This document shows positions 1 through 12,212 of a stretch of 64,000 bases of DNA, one piece after another. A program made the position numbers and the translations under genes. This DNA is from Lindgomyces ingoldianus. Taxonomy: Eukaryota > Ascomycota > Dothideomycetes > Pleosporales > Lindgomycetaceae. Below the pieces are notes generated by a model that did not search any database, was not told the DNA's origin, and saw only the letters and a program-made list of their open reading frames with translations. Numbering within the stretch: position 1 is the stretch's first letter; each line of letters opens with the position of its first letter. Where the stretch lies: contig NW_022985217.1 of NCBI RefSeq assembly GCF_010093535.1, positions 252,553-316,552 of the forward strand, in the 5' to 3' direction.

Positions 1-326
1 GATCCTCTCAATCGGGGCGACGGCCGGCCGTGTAATCGTCGCAGAACTGCTTGCTTTGCGTGATCCCTCCCGAGGACGCTGGCACTCCTCCTGCCCCCGC
101 TGCGTCGTCGACGAGAACTGGAAGTTGCTACCGACACCCCAAAACGTCGACTTCACATCTTTTCTCCGGCCCTGCTACTGCTCCTTCACTTCTCCCCAGG
201 CTGCCCTCCTAGTCTCGCTCACTCCCCATGTCTCGCCCTGGACCTCTTCCCTGACAGCCTCTCCCCACTCTGCGATCCACTGCCCGCTCGAGTCCAGCTG
301 CGAGTGCGGTCCGTTCAACTCCAGAC
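1..326 (+). promoter_or_regulatory. Promoter/5' UTR of the SUMO ligase gene
   Basis: No gene is supported here. The stretch is pyrimidine-rich just before the start codon at 327 (runs of ctcc, cccc and ttc around 160-300), typical of filamentous-fungal leaders. The open frame crossing it from 56 has no recognisable protein and overlaps the leader, so it is not called. Confidence 0.5.
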
Positions 327-2381
327 ATGGCCTCAAATGGGACAACCATCGAACAGCTGGCAGCAACCCTGTCCGCTCGATCAAAGACTCTTATTAACAA
401 TGATCTGAAGAGAATCTGCAAAGAGGAAGGTCAGAACGTGGGAGGGAATAAATCCCAACTGCAAGGCCGCGTCCTTAACAGTACGTTCCCCCTCGGCCGG
501 TGCCCTCGTGTCGCCCGTCCAAGGTTGTCTTCTGCCTCTTCTTACTAATCTGTCTCTTCGTCTGTAGTGATCCATAACGCAGCCCTCGGCGGTGACTTCG
601 ACACACTTCAGAGGCTTCGTTATCGATTGCACAACCACGGCGAGGCTCCACCTCCGACGTACAACGCCCCGGCCGCTCCTCCTGCGCAAGCCTCACCCGC
701 TCCCCCCAACAGGTACCCCAGCATGGCCACCGGACAGAACGGCTATGCTAGTCGCCAGTCCTATCCTCCCTATCGTCCCCCACCTGCCCGTAAGTCGCCC
801 TCTATCCAAGTCGCTTTTTTATTTTTGCTTAGTTTAGGTAGTGCCACCCACATCCTCATTCAAGGAATCCCCATTCTATGAAATTCGGGAATTACTTTTA
901 GGAGGCATGTCTCTAGAAGGTGAGCGCCGTTCTTGCTTAGTCCTAGTACCGGCTCACCGTTTTCAGTCTCGCCAAACCATCGCCTCACTCTTAATAAAAC
1001 CCTTATCCTGTCCACCGAACAATGCAACCGCTTGAAATCTGATCCCACGCTACGAGTACTACTCTTCGCTGCAGTCGATCAACCGCTTGGTCCATATCAG
1101 CGTGTCGACGTCGCCTTCCCTTCCCAGGTCGAAGTGAAGATCAATGGCGACGAGATCAAAGCCAACTACAAAGGTTTGAAGGGCAAGCCCGGTTCCACGC
1201 GTCCAGCCGACATCACAGACTACGTTCGCAAGGTGGCTCATTACCGGAACAGTCTGCTGGTGACCTATGCGCTGACGCAGAAGGTCAGTCATAAAGAGGT
1301 TTTCGATATCTAGTTCCCCGCCGTGCTATTACGCTAACCTCCTCATAGAAATATAACATCTACTTATACATGGTAAAGAAGCACACCGTAGAGGACCTGG
1401 CCCAGCGCATCACTCTGCGAAACGTCATCACCAAGCAGACCGTCATCAATGAGAGTAAGTTGTGATACTACGAAATTCGCCTCTGAGGCTCACGCTAGTA
1501 CAGTGCTGAAGAAGGCAAATGACGCCGACATTGTGGTTAGCTCTACCAACATGTCTCTTAAGGATCCTATCTCAACTCTTAGGATTACCATCCCTTGCAG
1601 GTCAAATTTGTGCAACCACAACCAGTGCTTTGATGCAGCATCATTCTTGCAATTACAGGAGCAAGCTCCAACATGGCAGTGTCCTGTATGCAACAAGACT
1701 GTATCATTTGAAGGTCTTGCGGTGGATCAGTAAGTGATAGAATACGGATCTCGGGAGAAGCACCTGACATCAAGCAGATATGTCCAAGAGATCCTCGATT
1801 CTGTGCCGAAGGGCACGGACCAAGTGACAATCGAGCCGAATGGCGATTGGTCGAATGGAAACAAGACAGAACCCCAACCTTATCGAAATGGCTCTACGGC
1901 AGCGCATGAGGATAACAGTGACGATGAGCTGGTAGAGATACCTGACTATCGCGTGTCCGCGATAAAGAGCGAAGCTATCTATACTCCCTTGTCGATGGCT
2001 CAGACAACACCACTCTCCTCTCGGGAAGCCTCCACCGCGCCCAGGACCGGCCAGAAACGGACATCTGAGGTGATAGATCTGACGTTGAGCGACGATGATG
2101 AGCCTTCGAGGCCGGCTAAGAAGGTAGCGTACCACACTCCCAGCAGCCTCCCAGACCCATCACGTCGCTATCAGATGCCCTCGTTCGGAGTTTCGTCTGC
2201 CCCTATACGTCCCCAAGCCCCATCTTTAAATCACAATAACATGCCTTCGAGTTTGAGATTGGATCTCTCAGCCCCATCCCCAACCCTTCCGCCCTATGGA
2301 GCCTATCGTCCACCTCTACCGCGCTCAGCCTATCCTGACCAGGGATTGGGAACATACCCCAACTACGGCAATTCCCCTTGA
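327..2381 (+). CDS. PIAS/Siz1-type SUMO E3 ligase (SAP, PINIT, SP-RING)
   Basis: Seven exons by hand: 327-480, 568-789, 842-919, 967-1283, 1349-1454, 1504-1729, 1778-2381, giving 568 aa. In this family the enzyme helps Ubc9 transfer SUMO to nuclear targets. Residues 1-50 resemble a SAP DNA-binding motif. A PINIT region spans about 125-260 and opens with FKESPFYEI. The SP-RING lies at about 313-370 with the expected ligands Cys329, His331, Cys334, Cys352 and Cys355 (pattern CNHNQCFD, then WQCPVC). A SUMO-interacting motif, VIDLT followed by acidic SDDDE, sits near residue 466 in the disordered tail. The start is fixed because the SAP motif begins directly after it. Each splice keeps the frame; for exon 3 only the acceptor before 842, not the one before 838, does so. 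Family is clear; a paralogue name (Siz1 or Nfi1) is not assigned. Confidence 0.9.
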
Positions 2382-3479
2382 CATTCACAGAACCATTGAT
2401 ATTTCGTGTATAACTATTGACTCTGCTAATGCCATTGTGGATTCGCAGACTAGAAGATCCAGCGGCTATCGCGGCTGACGCATCTCCTTCCTGGTATGAC
2501 ATTACCGGCAAGGTGATGCGGAAGTCGCTTCGATGGAACTTCTTCTACTTTCCGCTTTGTCCATTCACTTGATCACGGGAAAAGACTTAGCACAAGGCGT
2601 TGGTATTGGTGGCATGACCGGGCGGAATTACAATGGGATCTGATCGATCAGCAGATCAGCAGACGCATTCTGCTCTGCACGATGCAATTTTCATACTCAT
2701 GTGTCTTCTGCGCATTTAGCTCTCAGCTTTTAGTTTTTCCTTATCTTTCACGGGTTCCTTAGGCGGGCATGGTGGTTGGTCATCAGGGATAAACTCACGG
2801 TGATATGGAGCAAGAGAGGCGTATGCACTGAATGATTGAATGGAATGGGATATCCTGGGATTTCGTGGGTGGCATAGGCATTTTGGCAGGTTGCAAGATT
2901 CTCTCTATGTCTTAACTTTGAAATTTTCGGTAGGATAAGGTGGAGGAGTGGGAACCAATAGGTGAAAGGAAGGTATGGAGATAGGAAGGGAAGCGAGGAT
3001 CGCGAATGGCTACGTTTTTAGAGCGGCAGATGTCCGTGAAAGTGGTTAATTAATGAAAGTGCTTCATGATACCCAGTTTTCAGATTCTACGCTTGGTGTG
3101 TGCGTGGCATAGTACTGCTGAGTGCACGCCTACTAGCAATTGTGAGTTTGAGGACAAAACAATCATTCAATTGAACAAATTCAAATCCAAGTCCCGGATT
3201 CTATTCATGCTGCGCGTGGAATCCCACAATTATGTTGGTTTTTGCTTGGGAAATAAGACAGGAAAAGGCGGAGATTCAGTAACATTAATCCACTGATGTC
3301 TTCAAGAACACAAACAAAACAACACTAACAAACCACCCACACCCCACCCGTATATAACCAGGAAGATAAAACGCTAAACGCTATTTACATGACAGAAGAG
3401 ATTTTAGATAACAACACTCACCCATGCGCAAAAGTTCAAGCAACAAACAAACTGCCTAGGGTCAAATCCTAACCACCGC
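2382..3479. other. Convergent intergenic region, about 1.1 kb
   Basis: This lies between the ends of two converging genes, so it should mostly hold their 3' UTRs. I see no coding signal. The 76-codon frame at 3066-3296 has no recognisable sequence. The A- and C-rich segment at about 3300-3470 is the probable 3' UTR of the minus-strand GTPase. Confidence 0.5.
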
Positions 3480-6400
3480 TCACTCCCTCTCCCTCATCTC
3501 CCTCTTCACTTCCCCCAGCACCTCCCTCACCCGCTGTACCACATCCCCTGCCCCATCCAACCTCTCCCTCAACCTCACCGCAAACTCCGGAAACCTGCTC
3601 GCTTCGCTCTCAGTCTCCTCAGCTGAACTCGATACCACGAGCCCCAAATCGCGAACAAATGCATCAACTTCCTTCTGCACGCCAACCAACATCTTGTCGA
3701 AGGCAGAATGTAGGAATTGCCGGTGATGCCGCTCAATCATTGTGGAGAGTTTGGGGAAGATGCGGGCGGAGGCTATGTGTGTTGTTATTGCATGTTTCCG
3801 ATTTTGGTCGGCTTCGGCTCCAGGGGCGGAGGAGAGGGCGGGAGTCGCAGGTTCGGCGTTACAAGCGTGATAAGCCGGCAGCATAAGCGTGTTTATATAC
3901 GACGTCGCATGCCCGTATAATGTATCCGACTCTACAGCTGCCGTACCCTCAAGAATCTCATCAAAGCCTGTTTCCACAACCTGCGTCATCGCACCACACC
4001 GCGCGCTGATATTATCCACTAGATTCCCTAGGGCTTGCGGCGCATCCGGGATATGAGGGTGAAGTGTAGCGGTCATATTGGTGAAGACGGCGGCGATAGA
4101 GTCGATGAGTTCTTTGCGGCTGTCGGATACGCTTTCTTGGAAGAAGCCCCAGTTACTTTGGAGGGTGAGACGCATGGGGTATGTGAGTTCTTCGTTCCAG
4201 TTTCGGGAGCCTGTGGATACCGCGGTGCGGGTGCCGTGGTGGCGGCAGAATGATGCGTAGGTATTGGCGTCCCACTAGGTTAGGTATGGTGTTAGTGGGT
4301 GGTTAAGATTTGGGGGAGGAAGGACGGCTGGCTTACTTTGGACCATTCTTTGCTGGCGTCTAGGGCAGCGTTTCGCCATTCCGAACGATGTTCGCGGATG
4401 GGAAGTACGATTGAGGAGGCAAATTCGTGGTTTAAGTTCGTCTTCGTGATTTGGATCTGCGCTGAGGGCAGAACAAGATTCTTTGAACAGTTAGCAAGAT
4501 TTTAAATCGACCGTGGGGATGCCATGCTTCATACCTTAATTGCAGCCTCCTCCAATTCATTCATAAGATGTCGAATGCCCTCCGCTTTCTCCTTGCTAAT
4601 CTCATCTGTCCCACCCACTGCCCACTGTCTCAGCGAACCCAAGAAAGCCGGGACATCATGTTCGATAAAAGCGACGGCGGCGGTAAACTGAGCCTCTGCG
4701 GGGATGGAATGGCAATACTTTCTCAAATTAACAATACCACTCAATTCAAGCCGAGACTCTGCTCGACTCTGTTCATCATATCGATGTTCCCAGTACTCAT
4801 GATTGCTGACACAGAAGACTTTGAGATCTCCCATTTGTACGTCCGCAGCATACTTGTCGATGAGCTGAGTTGCGACTTGGCGGTTTCGACGCTCGATGAG
4901 GAATTTCTTGAGGCCGAACTCCATATCTTGTAGTATGTCTCTACTTCGCACCTCTTCCTCAAGAGCACCGGGTAAGCCATGTCGCCTCTGCGCCTCGCAT
5001 CGCTTTGCTTGTTTTTGGAGAGCGTCAATTTGTTGTCGCCATGTCCTGACTTGTAGCGACACATCTGATTCATTTCTTTCCACAGTTCGCGGGTTGATGT
5101 CCTCTGACTTTGTGCAGATGATGCGAAGAGGCCGGTGACGGCTATTGCGCTTAATAATATCTTGCACGCCAGCATCTGAGAGAGCGTTTTCCATGGTGGT
5201 GACGGCGAAGACTTCGTGGCACCTTCGGAGATATCGCTCAGTCGCTCGTGCACGGGCGAGATTGAGATTTCGTAGAGCAGGGCAATCGACTAGGACAAGA
5301 CCAGAGCGAAGAATTGCTGCGCGAAGGTAGACTCGTACAACTTGAACATACGGCCAAAGCGCACACACGTTATCGCCAACAGGGTCGGCCGTGAAGGCTT
5401 CCAGCTTATCAGTGCATTCGTCGATAGTGAAGCCAGTAGAGGACCAGGTAGGACAATCAGGGCCTCCAGGTCGGCGAGCCAGGGAATCACTAGCCCATTT
5501 TTCGAGAATGTTAAGAAGCGGTATATCCGCTTCTGTTGGGTATTCCAGTAATAGCTCTTTGGTGAAGATTGGTTGGTCTCTAAACATGGACTGAAGTGTG
5601 CACCAAGCAACTTCTGACCTGACTCGAATCTCTCGGCGTTCTTCAGGGGAATCAACATCTTGGAATGAAGGGATATAACACGCTCGAAAGCTCCTCAGTA
5701 GTTCTTCGATGAGCTCTTTGATTTCGTCACTTGTCATGTAATCGACTTCGATAGCAAAAGGCTCGTTGTCGTGGGCGGGTCGGTACCTATACTCGGTAAT
5801 GATGGGTGTAGAGAGACTAGCGCTCTGTAGGTCCTGTTAGTAACCATTTCTATAGGCTTGCGTAAACGAAAACATACCGAGGAAGCCAGGTAAGGCTGAT
5901 CGAGAAGAGAATTGATAACGCTACTCTTTCCTAACAGTATGTCAGCGAGAATAGCAAAATTGAGCGATCTGAAACTAACCAACTCCAGAGTCTCCAATAA
6001 GCCCAATTGTCTTTGATCTCGAAGGTTCAAACTCGCTGAGCTGCTTTGCCCATTCCTTCAACGCATGAAGATCCGATCCAAGCTGATGAGATGCAGGACA
6101 GCCCCAAATGGCAAGCGAAATGTCCTTCATTTCCTGCTTAGTCGCATTAAGGCCAGCTTGGAAGGAGGGGTGAAAGAAGCATGCATCTGGTCGGGCTTCA
6201 GAATCAACGTCGTACAACAGTTCGTCGCCAGGCAGCTTAACCGGCGCCGAAGGTGAGATGAGCATATTGAGTTCGTCAGAGGTATCGTGGACATGACCCC
6301 CGAGAATATTGCTGGTCAAAAGCGCCAATCTTGGGGATTGAAATGCGTGATCCTCTCCATCTGAATAAAGACTGTGATGAGATGCAGTACTTGGAGAAAT

Positions 6401-6604
6401 GACATTAATATGTTCCCAGCCAGGGGAATCTTGTGACCCAAAATCATTCACAAAGGGCATGCCACCGATGGGACTCGTTAAAACCGGGCTCCGTAGCGAC
6501 TGATACGACATTCGCTTGGTCAAGATAGGGAAGGTCGATGATGGCCTTGGAGTTGGTGTTCTTGGGAACGGTTCTCGAGCCGTCATTGTGGTACATGTTG
6601 CCAT
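3480..6604 (-). CDS. Dynamin-like large GTPase (SLIP-GC-like)
   Basis: Five exons on the minus strand: 6604-5980, 5930-5878, 5833-4535, 4456-4337, 4274-3480, giving 963 aa. A disordered Ser/Pro-rich N-terminus (about 1-150) precedes a dynamin-type G domain. The P-loop GDSGVGKS is at residues 204-211 and the first intron splits its Gly209 codon. The G3 box is probably DCPA at 409-412 (DxPG expected) and G4 probably TKSE at 467-470 (TKxD expected), so both depart from consensus. The remainder is long and helical, as in dynamin stalks, with a charged C-terminal end. The size and the two-part layout resemble the nuclear GTPase SLIP-GC and fungal proteins with a Dynamin_N domain. I see no membrane segment or PH domain. 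The substrate-level role is unknown; GTP binding is inferred from the P-loop. Confidence 0.75.
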
Positions 6605-7907
6605 TTCGAAGGAGTGTCTAAGAAACGAGAGGTGGAAATGTATATTATTTACAAGAAGGTATATTAATGAGGAGATATGCAGAACAGACTGAAAAAAAAT
6701 TGTATTTGAGAGGGGGGAACTGAAGGAGAATCGACGAAAGTCGAGGAAGACGTGCTACCGCCATTAATATTGTACCTAATACCCTAGCCTTCTGTCGATG
6801 GCACGATCTCGAGGCCTTAAAATCAAAAGGCTAGCACTTTTTGCATAACCGACCTACCAGAGGGAGCCGTTAACGCCATCCCGCAGGTCGCATGGCAAAG
6901 GGAGTCTGAAGACGGCTTGCGTCCAAAAGGACACTGAGCTCGTGCAGACGTAGTATCCCTGGCGCTAAACTGTGTTCCATAAGATTCGTGGAAAACGACA
7001 GAAGGCAGAAGGAGATGATCGCAAGAGTAGATAGGCTCAGCTGCTTATGATTGGGCAATGCATCAAACGCGCTGTGCTAGAGGATGTGAAAGCTTGTGCT
7101 TGCGGCGGGGAAAGTTTGTAATGGCTCACGCCAAGGGCGCGTAAATTTAGCTCAAAATCGGGAAGAACGTTCCTCCGGATGGCACGTTCTAGTTATTTCT
7201 CCATGAGGTCGGGAGACGAGCACGAGAGGTGGACGCAATCTCCTTAATTGAAAACATCATATTTCTCATCGTGAAGGATGTGAGGCAGTCTAGTATGTGT
7301 TGGATGTTACTCAGTGTCCTCAATTCACGTCAAGGCGAGGACGGCCAAGTCGGGTTAGACTAACCGCCGAAGGGCCGCACCGACCTCACAGGCCTGGACG
7401 TTGGAAGTAAGACAGTGACCACTTCGCTTTAAGAAACCTCACAGCTGCTCAAGTATCAGTCAGATGATCAAGCCTCTACAATCCTCGCCAATGGAAGCTT
7501 TATAAATATCGCGGAGTGGGACGCCGTAATGGTGACCAACCGCAGCGGCTCGCCATCTCTTCTTCATTAGCTAGCTTCTTTGAAAAGTCTGCACCGTGCA
7601 CGCACGCGTATTGTTGTTAGCCCGCAGGCCTGCGTTAGTCAGGGGCAGCGTTTAACTACCGCCAGGCACAAGGCGAATCAGACACATTGAGATTGGTGAA
7701 GAAGAGACTTTTAGTATTTGTACAGATTCAATGAAAGAATTAGGGAGAAACCGTACTCCGAGCCGAAGATCAAACAACATCCCTTGACCTATGATAAAGC
7801 AATTATTGAACACCGAAGACTTTTCCGACCCTACCATTACCACCCGACACCAGCAGATCAAAAGTAAGAATGTAAGAGAACGCTAAAGACCGTCTACTAT
7901 CCACCGT
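6605..7907. promoter_or_regulatory. Region between trehalose phosphorylase end and GTPase start
   Basis: Both neighbours are on the minus strand, so the right part (about 7650-7907) should be the 3' UTR of the trehalose gene and the left part the promoter and leader of the GTPase. The leader just above 6604 is AT-rich on the plus strand (6640-6720). The small open frames in this stretch have no recognisable product. Confidence 0.4.
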
Positions 7908-10334
7908 CTACCCCTCTGTTGGGGAAGTGAGATCTAATTTTTTGTCCCTTGGCAAACGAGGCTCCGACTTCTCGTACGGCAAGCCTGCCTCCTCTCTCGC
8001 CATGTCGTTGATCCAGGCACTATTTGGCTCAATATTCCTGCCTTGGGACAGAACATCTGCCAGGTACAGCCAGCAAAGCGCATTGCCGACGGTGCCAACC
8101 TCGTCACTAACGTGCGTCGCCGCGTACTCGCTCATCGTATCGTATGCTTCCTGGTCGGTGAAGAGGTAGTGGAGATACTTCGCGACCGCACTGCTGTCTC
8201 CTGGTTCGACCAGATACCCGCTCTTACCATGCTCGACTTGAAGAGGAATACCGCCAGCCTTCGTAGCAATGATAGGTATACCCTTATGCAACGCCTCTGA
8301 GACTTTAACCTCAAAGCCTTCCCGTGTTGAGAGCTGGAGTGCGATATGAGCATTCGATATGAGTACATTTAGTAACTGATCCGTTGGCCCAAGGCGCATA
8401 ACAATGACATCCTCCTTGATATCGGTGTACTGGGTTTCGAGTAGATTGAGAGTTTGGTCATAGATTAATGTAGCATCTGGATCATCAATGGCTCCGTGTC
8501 CAGCGACAACAAGCTGAGGTGTTTGCTCCCGCTCCATATCCTTCATATACTCGCGGCGGAGTTTAGCGTACGAGGCTAGGACATCCGGGATACCTTTGGC
8601 AGGATCGAAGCGCGCAATTTGGACAATGTATTTGCGATGAGGGTGATCAAGACGAAACATCCGCATCTTGAAGCACTCTGTGTCGAACTCGTGCATGTAA
8701 TAATCCGAGTCCCAGTCGCTCATCTCTTTGTTCAAGCCATCGAGCCAGTCAGTCGTGGCTGGCATGTACCCTACTTTCTTGAAATCAACAGAATTTGGCA
8801 CAAATTCGCGCACAGGATGGCTGACAAAGACATCAGCGTCCTTGACATTGTTCCAGACCCAGTTCCAAACCTCGGAAGTTGGAGTCCCTTCCTGGTCAGC
8901 AAGGTCGGCCCGCACCTGGATGTGACTGCGATAAATGACGGGACGCTCTGGGTCAATCTGTTTGGCGATCTGCACAAGGCTTGGCATCTGAGGATCGTCA
9001 ACAATGATAACGTCCGCACCACCCTTTGAGCGAGGCGCAAGCGGTCCAGCCTTCTTTCCATCACTAGAACTTGATATCCAGAATCGTTCAGCATTCTGCT
9101 TGCACCAGTCATCGAGGATGTGTATTTGATTGTCCGTAAGCCGGACCTTGGGATCCGCCACTCCCTGGAGAATATTGTGGTTGTTCTTTGTGATTCGGAA
9201 GACTTCAGGTTTTGGTTTAGGGACGTACCTAATCCACGTTAGTCGTGATGTCTTAAGGGTAGGATTTGAAACGCTCACCATGCCGCATTCACGTTGATCA
9301 AATCTAAGAACCTGATAAGCGCATGCCGCATCAAGGCAACGCCACCCCCCTGTGGTGTGCTGTTGAAGAAAGCGATCTTGACATTATTCTGTTTCAGCGA
9401 ATTTGCGTACTGCATGGTTGCATCCCACGTCCGTTTCCCAACTGTTTCGGGATATTGCTTGGCGACAGTGATCCGAATTTGGCCATTGGCATCGACGGCA
9501 ACCCGATTCCGAAAGAAGACTTGAACACGTGGTTGCTGGTTGGGGCCGAAGTACCTGAAAGAAATGAAATCAGCGCATGGGAACTTGGTATGCAGATCTG
9601 GCACGTACATTAGACATTTCCTCGCCATGGAATCCGCCTCTTCATCAACCATGATGGAGCTGTGTTCCAGTTTCGGGGGACGTTCTTCATCTGGCTCACG
9701 AACAAAAACCAATGGGACAATGTCTAGTTCTTCCCAAAGCCGAGCTGGCAGGTCCGGGCTCATTTCTATCACCTCCTTCGTAAGTCCAGCACCTACGAAC
9801 TTGTACAAATGGGACCGTTGATATTCGGTGATTTTCTCCACCAAATAGTCGGCTAAAACCATAGGGCGCTCTTCCGGCGGCAGGGGAGTGCGTAAACCCG
9901 ATGGCGTCATAACACCAGAAGGAGTCTGTGCGCCAGAAAGGCCCGGGGTGTCTCGTCCGCTATCTGTACCGCTGAGTCCATTTTTGCCCCCGAGCGTTGT
10001 GACCGCAAAGTCGATTGAGTAGGTCCCATCGTGGGAAGCGAAGCCGACATCGATTGTCCCGCCAATGCCTTCGGCAACAGCTATACCAATGTAGAGATTC
10101 TAATGAGAGAGCAGGTCAGCTATTGAAGGTTTCGGTGGAACGCAAGGTTTAACTACGTACCTGAAGGCCAATGCCATGCTCTACTTCCTGGGCCTTCCTC
10201 AGCTGATTTAAAGAAGTTGCGGCCCGGAATGCATGGCGAGTCTTCGTTCGACGCGCTCCATGCCGCCTCGAAGCCTGCATCTGCCGCAGGGGCAGAGCAT
10301 CATCCGGGCCCAGAAATGGCCCCGATGGTGACAT
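7908..10334 (-). CDS. ccg-9: Trehalose phosphorylase / trehalose synthase, CCG-9 type (GT4 family)
   Basis: Minus-strand exons 10334-10161, 10099-9609, 9554-9279 and 9228-7908 give 753 aa. If the 54-nt segment 9608-9555 is kept, the product is 771 aa, still in frame. The family is the fungal retaining trehalose phosphorylase (EC 2.4.1.231), which interconverts trehalose plus phosphate with glucose 1-phosphate and glucose in the cytosol; the Neurospora member is clock-controlled gene 9. The C-terminal half is a GT-B glycosyltransferase domain: a nucleotide-sugar-type core (DVIIVDDPQMPSLV), VQIARFDPAKGI, and the GT4 E-x7-E motif EGFEVKVSE at about 617-625, followed by GIPIIATKAGG. The N-terminal part has the family's NLYIGIAVAEGIGGTIDVGF stretch. 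It is transcribed divergently from the RcoA gene. Strong family assignment; the symbol is given by homology. Confidence 0.88.
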
Positions 10335-12212
10335 GGTTGGGGGTGTTGTCCGAGAGGTAGGCTCTTGTGAGACAAAGGAAAGCTAGTTATGAGTGCTCAA
10401 TGGTAGATTGTGTCAACAAACAAAGTCGCGAAAAGACACGGAAGGTAGAATCTTCTGTCGTCGCCGGGGAATTTATAGCTGAGGCGGGTGAATTGGGCGA
10501 GGGCGTCGTGGGTGATCTCCCACCCTCGTACGATAGTCACTACACAACGAGGCTAAGGGGCGCGTGATGTGCTGCGAGAAGGGTATTTGTATTGGTCAAT
10601 GAATGGGGAAGGCTGCGATCAGTTCGTTTGGACCGATGGCCACTGGTGGCTCAGCAACGAGCTCACGTGTTAGATAGAAGGTGAATCAAAGGATCAGGTT
10701 CTATGGGTTGCAGAGCACAAGCGGTGAGCGGAGGCAACTTGACGGGCTGGACTTGTGCAGATGGAGGCAAAAGTATCTGGTGATGCTTTGAGGTCGAAAG
10801 TCGGGGAGTGACGATCGGAGGTCTGCCCAGTAAGCTTAGACCCCCCGCTCGCTAGTGTCCGCAACCGAAGCCACGCGATGAATTAAAACCGGCCGGCCCG
10901 CTGGGAGACAGAGCAACGACATCAAACTAGCTTCACAGGGAGGACGGCATCAAACACAACGAACACCAGTATCACTGCTGGGTCGCGGCCTCTTTCCTGC
11001 TGCACTAACAGGCGTGGACGCCATTTCCTTACTCAATATCCCTTCCTTCCGACGTGGCTTCAGCATTCCCGTTCGAGAGTGCACGACCTGCTCCCGGAGC
11101 GTCGCCGACTAGCTGGATGCTGGGGTTTGTGGCAAAGACAGCGGAAGATTCCTACTACAGGTGCAGCGACGGGGTAGTTTCCCATTAAGCAGGGCTCAGG
11201 GCCAGTGCAGGCCAGCGCAGGCCAGCACGACACAGCAATCCCACCCTTCCAGCCCTGTGCAACCGTTGGCTTACTCCTCCTCCACCGTATTTGTGGTGAG
11301 TTCTCGGATGTTGGGCAACAGGCCAGAGGAACATCTGGGATAAGTCTGTGCTCAACGCCCGGCGCGAGATGAGATGCTGCTCAACGTGTGTCAACATGGA
11401 ACCAAGGAGAGGACAAATATTTCGGATTGCATGCTGCGGGTTGATGTACACACATCTGAGAGCTGGGAGAGAGTGCTGACTGACAGGGATCGCGCGCACA
11501 GAACGGCTCACCCCAGCCAGCTGGAGGGGAAAATAAAGTTTGAGGCGAGAGAGCAGCCGAATTTAGACTTGCTCCAGGGTCCCACTGTGTCGGAGCATGA
11601 TTGCAGACCGCAGCCCGCAACAGTAGCAGCAGCAGCAAACGCTGGCGGTGACGCTCCCTCTGCCGTTGTTTGTCGAGCTCAATTCCCGACGTGAATAATA
11701 GAGCGTTCTGTGTATGTGCGCGGATATGTGGTGCAGCCGTGGGCGAAACCGATGTTTCTCACGGCGTGCATGTGGGAGAGGAAGGTGCGCCTACCGTTTC
11801 AAGTTTAGTCTCCCTGCCTGCGCCGGGATCCACATCTTCATCCCAGCCCGCCCATCTTTTCCAGTCGCCGTGTACCCGTCCTCTCAGAACCTTCAACACC
11901 GTCCTCCTCGCTGCTGCATCACCATTGCCGCGGCCACTCATCTCCATCTCGTCGCGCCCATCTCAGGGCGGGCTCCCGCGTTGTGCCTCCGACTGCCTCG
12001 ACTACTTCACCGGCCTGTGCGACCCCTTCAGCCTCGTGCCCGTCCTGCCTCGTCGTTTGGTGCTCGCCAGCTCTCGACCGGCCGCCCCAGCCAAAGACAC
12101 GCTCGTCACATCCACCACCCCGCTCCCTTCGCTCTCCCCATCTCCCGCGCAATTGCCCGCTGTCTGCGCTCGTTCGTCGTCGCCCGAGAACCTCTCACAA
12201 CCCGCCACCAGC
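10335..12212. promoter_or_regulatory. Divergent promoter region between trehalose phosphorylase and RcoA genes
   Basis: About 1.9 kb separates the two start codons. The left part drives the minus-strand trehalose gene. It contains a CACGTG E-box-type hexamer at about 10662 and an AGGGG stress-element-like pentamer near 10555; both are short and could be chance. The right 500 bp before 12213 is strongly C/T-rich, like a long fungal 5' UTR. The reading frame of RcoA stays open upstream to 11670 (181 codons, ATG at 11670), but that sequence is compositionally biased and unlike the family. Confidence 0.5.
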
